From NCBI GenBank assembly GCA_030248195.1, contig JASAND010030419.1, forward strand, positions 124,001-188,000: a DNA stretch of 64,000 nucleotides, given 5' to 3'. Under the pieces are notes generated by a model. The model ran no database searches and had not been told where the DNA came from. It saw only the letters and a list, made by a program, of their open reading frames with translations. The stretch comes from Trissonchulus latispiculum (Eukaryota > Nematoda > Enoplea > Enoplida > Ironidae). Positions within the stretch are counted from its first letter, which is position 1. Each line of letters starts with the position of its first letter. The position numbers and the translations under genes were made by a program. Shown here piece after piece: positions 56,511 through 64,000 of the stretch.

Positions 56511-57690
56511 AGTAAACGTATACTTAAGCTGAAATTGGAAAATCAATATCGTAGCAAAATTCTGCCAAGATAACGGCTTATAGACGAACGACAACATACT
56601 CAAATACAAATCAATACACACAATTATTTACCTATTAACATGTACGCAAAAACAAGACAACAACTTTATACTAACTGAGCAAAATCTTAAGCAGCAAAAT
56701 AATACTAAATTCTACGCCCATGGGTGTCCATATTTTTTATGTATAACCAGCTTTTAATTTCTTTGGTCATCGTAATCCGTTTGGATTTTTCCAGGCCACA
56801 ACATGGATAATGGATAAAACACTGTGCAACATAATGGGGGAAGGATATTATTAGAACATACCCTGTCAAGAGATATTCAGACCCCAGAATCTACCATAAA
56901 CAAACAACAAAACAATACAGAACAGCAACAGAAGTGCGTAATGCGCTGTTTACCACTGAACGGCAGCTATACACCACTCAGAAGGAAATAGATACGGTCA
57001 TAAAACACTGACGAACATAGCTAATTAGCATAAATTTTAACCCGCTAAGCTAAAAACTAGCCTTCAGTTGGACTTCGGTAAACTGTTCTACGCGTAAATG
57101 ATCTCATGTTGAATTCTTACAGAAACAACCCCTTCACAGTTTTGTTTAAATGCGTTAACTACTTTGAATGACATCATTATTACTATCAAGTCTACAACAC
57201 AATTTACAATTTGAAACATAAACACAACCCCCCGATGTAATGTACTTTCTGATCTTATCAAAGTTAGTCACACAAAGCTAAATACATAATGGAACGAGAA
57301 CTACATAATAAAAATGAAATTACAAACATCAGCATGGTGGGAACAACAGACTTATTAACATATTTCCAATAAAAGGTATTTCCAATAAAAGGAGATCCAA
57401 ACCTCGCTAGCTGATTACAGGACACAGGAACCAACAGAGCTTCCCAAGAAGTGTGTATAGTCCATTCCGTTCGAAGACTTCAACCTCCACGAATGAAGCA
57501 ACTATGGATGCGGCGCACAGACTGAGGGATTTCCGCCTACAATACAATAGTGTACGTCACTTTATTTTTATAGGGCTATAGCTACTCCTGTCAGCACGTA
57601 ACACTACTTCACTAGCATACTACTCCCAGGAAACCAAACGCAAATCTTATAGGCAAAAATTTAACTCTAAGTTTAATTTGAAGTAGTGCT
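56511..57690. other. No gene recognised
   Basis: AT-rich DNA without supported exon or element. Confidence 0.5.
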
Positions 57691-57770
57691 GGGGCCGGTT
57701 CTGTTTCTTGACTACCGATTCCGATTCCGGTTCCGGTCATAGCTATCGGTTCCGTTTACAATTGGTATTT
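57691..57770 (+). mobile_element. hAT-like end with GATTCCGGTTCC words
   Basis: TAGTGCTGGGGCCGGTTCTG followed by GATTCCGGTTCCGGT words; same end type as 2502. Confidence 0.5.
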
Positions 57771-57964
57771 TTGATAAAAAAGGCTAAGATCACATGATTT
57801 TTTTTGACAATTGCTATAAAAACTTAATATATGCACACAGCTATAAATCTGTTTTTAAACAGTGTTTTTGTTTACTGTTTACTGTTTATATACAAATATG
57901 TGCTGTGAGAAATTTTAGCTATAGCATAGCTCACCAAAATTCTAAATATTCTCAATCTAAATAA

Positions 57965-58202
57965 ACATTTAGCTACTGCCTCTCAGAAAGCGAACGTTGC
58001 ACAGAACTTTCCTTGACCAATTACAAGCAGTACAATAAAATTTGCTTATCGATTCAACAGCTACAGTTACACCACTACAAAGCTTAATCATTGAAAAGGC
58101 AGCTAATCTCATCTCGGGGTCGAAGACTTTTTGAGATCGAAAACTATAGCAGAAAACATTTGGGAGAATCGTTGAACGAGAATTAAAACTTTTCGAGAAC
58201 AC
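57965..58202 (-). CDS. Doubtful terminal exon
   Basis: A minus-strand frame (stop at about 57969) and an alternative frame after the acceptor-like TTTTCTGCTATAG near 58147 are both open; the second ends with Asn-Asp-stop after about 19 codons and would match the phase left by the exon at 60129-60275. Neither shows a known domain. It may be the 3' exon of the gene at 60.1-64 kb, or nothing. Confidence 0.2.
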
Positions 58203-58289
58203 TTATGCAGCACACAGGTACACCTGACTTCATACCTTTAAAACCAAAAATAGCATTTTATATACAATAAATGACACCAAACTGCTACG

Positions 58290-58640
58290 TTTTATTTAAC
58301 ATCGTATTTGTTTTATTTTTTGTAGCTGAAATAAACTAATTTGTACTAAAAAAGCGCTATTCTCTATCAAATCCTTAATCTATATATAAGCAAAAAGTAC
58401 TAAAATATGACTATTATGAACTATGAAAATGCATAATAGACCATCAATGGTATGTGTTCTGTTTCGGCGGAGCTAGAAAATTGCTATTAATTAAACAAGA
58501 ACGGTACCTCAAGGATACTGTTGCTCAGCTTAACCCTTAATCTGGAGTTGCACCTTCTATATATATACTGGTTTGCTTCACGTGAAGTGTGCACACAAAA
58601 ATTGCAGAGGCAACAGCTAAAGTTGGAAGAGTTGCCGTAA
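58290..58640 (+). repeat. Dispersed repeat shared with 14195-14530
   Basis: Same orientation, several hundred bases, shared GATACTGTTGCTCAGC and GGAAGAGTTGCCGTAAA. Confidence 0.7.
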
Positions 58641-58647
58641 ATCCTTA

Positions 58648-59770
58648 ATGCTTACCTTTGCCATACTTAAAGAAGAGTTAACACTGAATACTCCATAGTT
58701 TTTCTGTTTCTATAACCTTTTCAGAAAACGTAAAACATTGACTGAAAACTGTTATTAAACACATCGTACAACTGATATGAAATCTTCAGTTATTTACACA
58801 ACCAAAAACAAAATTTCATATCTAAATACATAGAAGCACCAAAATAAAGTTAAATTCCCAGTGCTAAATTCAAAATCATAAGAAAGTTTTAAAATGTTTA
58901 CAAAATTGATTGATTGATACTTGATACTTGATTGAAGTTTCAAACAGCCAAAACTAACATGTAGAACCGGCCGGTTACAAAAGCCACCGGTTCCGATTCC
59001 GGTTCTTCTACCGGTTCTTGTGGAACCGGTCCCAGCACTAATTTGAAGTCCACAAATTTGCTATAGATAAAACCTTTAAACATTACACCTAATTATTTTT
59101 TGCGACAATTTTAGTCGGTCCCCAAACAGCGAACGGGCCTTTCACGAAGCATGAGGTAGGCCTAAACCGGGAGCACGGAGCATGAGAAAACTAGAAACCT
59201 TACCAACTCGCAGTGGGGTTACCTTTGCCATACTTAAAAAAAGAGTTAACACTGAATACTCCATACTTTTTCTTTTTCCATAACCTTTTCAGAAAACGTA
59301 AAACATTGAGTGAAAACTGTTATTAAACACATGAAATCTTCAGTTATTTACACAACCAAAGACAAAATTTCATATCTAAATACATAAAAGTACCAAAATA
59401 AAGTTAAATTATAAGTGCTAAATTCAAAATCATAAGAAAATTTAAAAGTCTTTACAAAGTAAACTTTGATTGAAGTTTCAAATAGCCAAAACTAACGTGT
59501 AGAACCGGCCGGTTACAAAAGCCGCCGGTTCCGGTTCCGGTTCTACCGGTTCTTTTGGAACCGGTATCAGCACTAATTAGAAGTCCACAAATTTGCTATA
59601 GATAAAACCTTTAAACATTAAACCTAATAATTATTTTGCGACAATTTGGGTGGCCCCCAAACAGCGAACGGGCCTTTCACGAAGCACGATGTGGGCCTAA
59701 ACCGGGGGCACGGAGCATGAAAAAACTAGAAACCTTACCAACTCGCAGTGGGGACACGCAGCAAACAAGT
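58648..59770 (+). repeat. Tandem duplication of a ~560-bp unit with GGAACC words
   Basis: Units about 58648-59219 and 59220-59770. Each runs from ACCTTTGCCATACTTAAA through an AACCGG word cluster (58970-59040 and 59500-59580) to ACCTTACCAACTCGCAGTGG. Each word cluster ends with the reverse of TAGTGCTGGGACCGG or its variant. The duplication therefore includes hAT-like ends. Confidence 0.85.
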
Positions 59771-60128
59771 GGAAACTTTTAAAAACTTCCTCATAGAATT
59801 TCTAGTTCAGACAGCCACAAGTTGTATTCATTTTCAGTTAGGGATAATTCTAAATACGTAGTTTTTTTAAAAATACGAAACACCTTATAAAAAACGGTAC
59901 ATAAAAAGTTTAGGTCGCACGCACTTAACATCTTACATAGGTTGTTGGTTGTTCATTTGTCATTTTACCACGAATGTGCACCTGCTTAAAAGAAATCTGT
60001 TGGTGTATTTACAAGTGTAGCTTGCACTTGCTCTTACAATATTTCCACGACTCCTAATGCACCAGGATAAATACGATGCGTGTTATGTATCCCTGTTTAT
60101 GATTTTTCTTAAATTTACTGTTACTTAC
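59771..60128. other. Intron or downstream region of the minus-strand gene
   Basis: Follows the strong donor at 60128 (GTAAGT). No further exon is certain here. Confidence 0.4.
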
Positions 60129-60275
60129 GAGTGTCCACTCGTACTGCCGAACAGATACACCGAGCTCTTGCAGGCAATCCACGTTGAATTCCATTGCTCC
60201 TTTCTTTGTGAAATTAATTGCCCCTGCCCATATCAGTCGTTCAAGAAATGGAGCAGATTCCAAAATGTTAGATAT
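60129..60275 (-). CDS. Unidentified gene, exon e
   Basis: Acceptor TATGTGTTTTAAG, strong donor CACTC|GTAAGT. Exactly 49 codons, phase 0 at both ends. Confidence 0.6.
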
Positions 60276-63200
60276 CTTAAACACATAAAACAAAACACAC
60301 TACTTCGTAATGGATTCTCAAATTAGGACTATGAAAAGCAAACCAACCGAGCACTTTAGCCAAGTTCAATAGAACCTCTGCAATGTGTAGGATTTCAAAA
60401 ACAGAGCTCTTTCCTGTTCACCACAATATGTTCGACTTTATTATTATTCCTCTTTATCTATGCCCTGGCTGCAACAGGGCTTCTACTATGTCCGGGTAGG
60501 GGGGGGGCTTAAACCGCTGCCCAAACTCTCCTGCTGCCGCGTATCGCTGTTTTCAAGCTTAAAATCAGCTTATAAGTCCATAAATTAGCTAAAAATTGAC
60601 AAAGTCTTTGAAAATTTGTCATCAAAAACCTTTTTTTACACTTTTGGACTTTTTACACTTTCGACCCCTAAAAAAGTGGGTGGGGGCTTGCCGAAAAGTG
60701 AAGGGTCTCGAAAGTGGGGGGGGGGGGGGTGCTATTAAAAGTTAAGGAGGGCCGAAAGGTAGGGGGACCGGCCCACCCCCCGCCACTAAAATATGCCAGA
60801 CACCACAACCAAATACGCATTTGCATAACCACTGCATTTGAAAAAATTGTAACGCTAACCGCCCCACTATCCATGTTCCGGATCCAAATTGGACAACGCC
60901 GCAGAACTTTACGCAAAGGGAAGCAACGACCTTGCACAATACAGGCTGCCTTCCAAATTGTAGTCCGTATCTCATCCTCCGTGTGCCGTATCACTTTCAT
61001 TGGACCTTGACTAGACTTGTCATACAGCTAGAAAACAACAAATTTGTCATTTAAAAAAGAACAATGAAAAGACATGCAGAAATACTTACGCATGTGATAT
61101 TTATTAAATAAAAAAGATACGATTGCATAATCCAAAAAGAACAACTCTTAAAAAATAGAGGAGCAAGAAACGCACACAACAACAGGGGTTTCCTTCCACG
61201 AATGTGCATGAGTCAAGGGCTGCCGCGCGACCTTTCTCAGAAAAAAGGAAACAAAAAGGAATTTTGCACCGGAAAAAGGGAACAAAAGGGAGTTTGTCCG
61301 ACAAAAAATAGGAAATAAAAAGAATTTTCAGAGATAAATTAATCGTTACTGAGCAAAAAATGTTTTCCATTTTGAACAGCCGCACAAGGTTTGTATATAT
61401 AGTAAGTTTCATAAAGTTTAAAACAGAATTGAGATGCAAAAATTCTGCAAATGAAAATTAAAAATTCACATCGAAAAACGCGAAAATTTGTAAAACCTGA
61501 AGCAGACAAGTGGCGCGGGCTCACAAATGTTTAATGACTGAGACATAACAGCTATGCAGGTGCGAAAAAAATTTTAAAAAATTCTTTTTTAATTTAGATA
61601 GAAGAGTGATGCCGCCACGCGTGAAAATTTTTAAAAAATGAGACAAATAAAGATATCTGCAGGCGCGCAAATTTTTAAAACTTGAAATAGAGAAGCGCCG
61701 CAGGAACAAAAATTTTCCTATTTGTTATTGTATGCTTTGAAAACGGATCGCTTTTTGTCTTCTCTAAAAAAATTCCGTGAGGTAAAACGTGGGAGACCTC
61801 GGAACCGCCAAAACCCCTGCCCTGGGTGCGCCCATTGTACTGCAATTTTGGCTTCTAGATTTTTTTTGGAAAACGTGACTGTGACATCTACGCATTTTCC
61901 ATACGTACGTGTTTAGTTCACTCTGCAAATACTCCAAATTGTGCATTTTACTCAAAAACTCTGCAGCAATGTATGCGCACATTACGAGAAAAAATATATA
62001 TACGTTTACAGTTTCCCAAGACTATTAACGTTCTATCCATTACACATTAATTTTTAACTCACTCTTCTCTTTAACCAAACAAAAAATAAGTCCAACCATT
62101 TCTATAAATCTAAATTCGTACTTGCAGGTTATGCAATTATATATACGTATAACTCTCATATTAAGTAAAAATGTATGTAGATTTAGCTATTCTGTAATAA
62201 AACTGAAAAAGAAAGGTACACAATATTCCGAAGAAGACGGAAAATTTTTGGAAATTACTATCATGCGACTAAATTATAGACACATCTGTCGATTTTCAGA
62301 AAATTTTTGAAAAAAAGTAAATAAAAGCAATTTTTGCTGAAAAAAGGAAAAAAAGGACGACCTCGAAAAAAACAGGAAAATAAAGGAAAAAAGGAACCGT
62401 GGCAGCCCTGTGAGTCTTAACAGTAGTACATAATAAACAAGAGTGTGCCAAGCGTAGTTGACACTTCCTTATAGAACACTTTTGCCTTCAGCAAATGAAC
62501 TGCAAGCGGTTCAGCATACGCAAGTGTGTGCTACGCACTCATTCGTGTGAGCTGTTCTGTTACCGATGTTTAATCTGTGTGGGCGGTCAGCCCTTATCAT
62601 GTAGATCATGTCCCTAGCATTAAGTATTACACTTGAGAGGAATGTCTACCTAATTACAAACATGGGAGCACCTGGAAAAGGTCATATTTCGATCGTTCAG
62701 ACATTGCAAATATCGCATGTGCCATCTTGACTTCCGCCTGGCGCACGGTAAAATCTGAGTAGTATTGTTTGCCGCTCCGCATGCAACGAATGCTCTCCAA
62801 TACACCATGCAACGGCACTGACAAAGAACAAACGATTTCGTAAGTACGCGGGTTTTTTTCCGCCACAAACTCTTCCGTTTGACGTAGGCGTTCCTTGTCA
62901 GCTTGAATACGGAGGTTTTCCAGATACTGTAGTGCATCTTCGCCAAAGGTAAAGCGTTGCCCCCGTTGCCTAAACGACATACAAACTTCATTAACTTCAT
63001 TCTAAATACTTACAACTAACAAAAATGCTCCGCACACAGGGGGATACTAATCTATTCAACTTGAGTCTATGTCAGTCCTTTACTTTTCGGTTGAAAAAAT
63101 AATGGCATAAATCCGAAACAGCAGCCTGCGGTGTCTACGCCCATGCCGAAAATTCTTTCACTCATTTGGGGCTTTCAGAACACCTAATTTGACCGCTTTT

Positions 63201-63974
63201 AACCCCAACACAGAATCTTCCGCTGGAGGCGACCACGACAAAAGTTCTTCCGCTTACTCGGGACTGTTATGCGAGACGAAATTCGAGCAATGTCTGTTCA
63301 GAAGTCTGCCAGTCGACTGTTCCCTAACTATCCGCTGGACACATTACGACACAGACAACTAGTTGGTGCCTTAAACATGTTTTGGCAAATAATTAACGGC
63401 TTGGGACCTCAGAGCTTTGCTAGCGTATTATCACCTAGACGTGTTGGAAGGATGTCTCGCACTGTGCGAAATTACATGGCCCGTGAGGAACCACGTTCAC
63501 ACTCTGCTCACCATCAGCGAAGTTTTATCCCAACGGTCATGCGATTGTGGAATACCCTACCAGAAGAGATCGTTGGAAAGTCCTCATCGTTAAAGTTCCG
63601 AAGAGCTGTTCACCGGCACCTGAAGAATCAGCCAGGATTGGTTGCCTCTCAATAAAAGTAAAGTATATAGCTCTCATTTTATAGCAAATTTTACGACTTT
63701 TGAAACATTTATTTTTATGGAGAAAGTCGCCTAACGCGACACTCCATCCCACCACAGCACACTACATCCAAGATAAGCAGTTCCTGTGTCAAAATTTACT
63801 CTGCTCACTTAGGGCCTTCATCTGCTAACTTACATTGCAGCGATATTGAACTTGTACATTTCCACAATCACTTCTGGAAACGTCTTCACACCATAGCTTT
63901 TCTTCGGAATTTTCCGCTCATCATCCGTGCGTTTCACATCTACGCCAGTAGACAGCGGATACATTAACAACATC
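60129..63974 (-). CDS. Unidentified multi-exon gene, continues past the right edge
   Basis: Five exons on the minus strand connect in one frame: 63974-63834, 62969-62672, 61027-60931, 60377-60304 and 60275-60129, about 252 residues. Phases match at every joint (AT+G, 0, G+AG, 0). Residues include DDERKIPKKSYGVKTFPEVI in the first, FTFGEDALQYLENLRIQADK in the second, GPMKVIRHTEDEIRTTIWKA in the third, LLNLAKVLGWFAFHSPNLRI in the fourth and FLERLIWAGAINFTKKGAME in the fifth. The protein looks soluble and helical. I do not recognise the family; a faint FxxxGAxEFxxD pattern recalls C-terminal parts of vesicle-tethering subunits, but this is too weak to name. Introns carry an hAT-like element (61215-62410) and a LINE tail (63200-63657). 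Confidence 0.6.
60304..60377 (-). CDS. Unidentified gene, exon d
   Basis: Acceptor CTACACATTGCAG. Open only in the phase left by exon c. Donor GAA|GTAGTG or, three bases on, GTGTGT. Confidence 0.5.
60430..60780. repeat. G-run repeat in an intron
   Basis: G runs at 60498-60507 and 60715-60731 flank AT-rich sequence with AAAAACCTTTTTTTACAC. Possibly a foldback of the C-run type; arms not matched. Confidence 0.35.
60931..61027 (-). CDS. Unidentified gene, exon c
   Basis: Acceptor TTGTTTTCTAG. Donor CAAG|GTCGTT is weak; another, TTGC|GTAAAG, 16 bases further keeps the same phase requirement only with a different codon. Exon sequence is convincing; its 3' limit is not. Confidence 0.5.
61215..62410. 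mobile_element. hAT-like element with AAAAAGGAAA words in an intron
   Basis: Left AAGGGCTGCCGCGCGACC, right on the reverse strand CAGGGCTGCCACGGTTCC. The subterminal zones are GGAAACAAAAAGGAA words (61242-61320) and AAAAAAGGAAAAAAAGGACG words (62338-62395). TGAGTC precedes the left end and follows the right end (62411-62416), six bases of a decayed 8-bp duplication. The interior has three short repeats around GCGTGAAAATTTTTAAAA (61480-61690). Confidence 0.7.
62672..62969 (-). CDS. Unidentified gene, exon b
   Basis: Acceptor TATGTCGTTTAG, donor TCCAG|GTGCTC. 99 codons after one base. If the donor is not used, the frame stops six codons later (TAA), so this could also be the last exon. Confidence 0.65.
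63200..63657 (+). pseudogene. 5'-truncated LINE (non-LTR retrotransposon) ORF2 tail
   Basis: A plus-strand frame open from about 63215 to TAA (63653-63655) encodes LRHRQLVGALNMFWQIINGL, then SRTVRNYMAREEPRSHSAHH and FIPTVMRLWNTLPEEI. This is the usual C-terminal pattern after the reverse transcriptase in CR1/Jockey/L2-type LINEs (LxHRRxVAAL, then F.P..RLWN.LP..I). The RT domain itself is absent. It lies antisense in an intron of the minus-strand gene. AATAAA overlaps the stop. A recent, undecayed insertion, or a host gene using the domain, cannot be excluded. Confidence 0.75.
63834..63974 (-). CDS. Unidentified gene, exon a
   Basis: Acceptor TATATTTTTTAG, donor GCAAT|GTAAGT. 46 complete codons with one leading and two trailing bases. 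Confidence 0.65.
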
Positions 63975-64000
63975 CTAAAAAATATAAGTGCTTGTTACCG

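Noticed and set aside
60668..61000. Full 110-codon minus-strand frame as one exon
   Set aside because: Only the part from 61027 to about 60931 joins the neighbouring exons in phase; the rest runs into G-run repeat.

Overview
The window is animal (metazoan) nuclear DNA, most likely from an invertebrate. It contains spliced genes with GT-AG introns, two Tribbles-type pseudokinase copies, a C/EBP-like bZIP factor and a 5'-truncated LINE. Tribbles and C/EBP proteins are animal families. Species cannot be named from this sequence. Most of the DNA is AT-rich and filled with non-autonomous DNA transposons, foldbacks, microsatellites and C/G homopolymers. All exon limits and element ends were read by eye from splice consensus, reading-frame continuity and repeat alignment, so they may be off by a few bases.

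Layout. 1-14 kb: almost only repeats, with a 1.77 kb foldback element with 9-bp target duplications (6070-7842) and an hAT-like element (10776-11547). 14.9-17.4 kb: isolated exons of unidentified genes on both strands. 18.4-22.5 kb: a two-exon C/EBP-like bZIP gene on the minus strand whose intron holds three transposable elements. 22.97-24.6 kb: a 1.6 kb element with 8-bp target duplications. 26.7-31.6 kb: last two coding exons of an unknown plus-strand gene. 32-39 kb: nested repeat elements. 40.3-44.6 kb: first Tribbles-like copy on the plus strand (four exons seen). 45-50.7 kb: a run of foldbacks. 50.7-52.2 kb: second Tribbles-like copy (three exons seen, same phases). 53-59.8 kb: repeats and tandem duplications. 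60.1-64 kb: at least five exons of an unidentified minus-strand gene that continues past the right edge, with an hAT-like element in one intron and a LINE tail in another.

Gene relationships. In known animals Tribbles proteins act as scaffolds that bring C/EBP factors to the ubiquitin ligase COP1. A C/EBP-like gene and two Tribbles copies within 35 kb are therefore worth noting, though co-location does not prove a functional link.

Main general observation. Many elements here share a few terminal sequences, but each carries its own short word repeated in the subterminal zones (for example CCGGGTCA, GGCTC, CCGGAC, ACTTGTA, CACTGGTAT, TTTAAGG, GTCTCT, TCAGAATTTCATTAG). For about eight of them a direct repeat of the target supports the ends. 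They look like modular transposon ends with interchangeable word arrays, possibly transposase-binding arrays that diversified between families.
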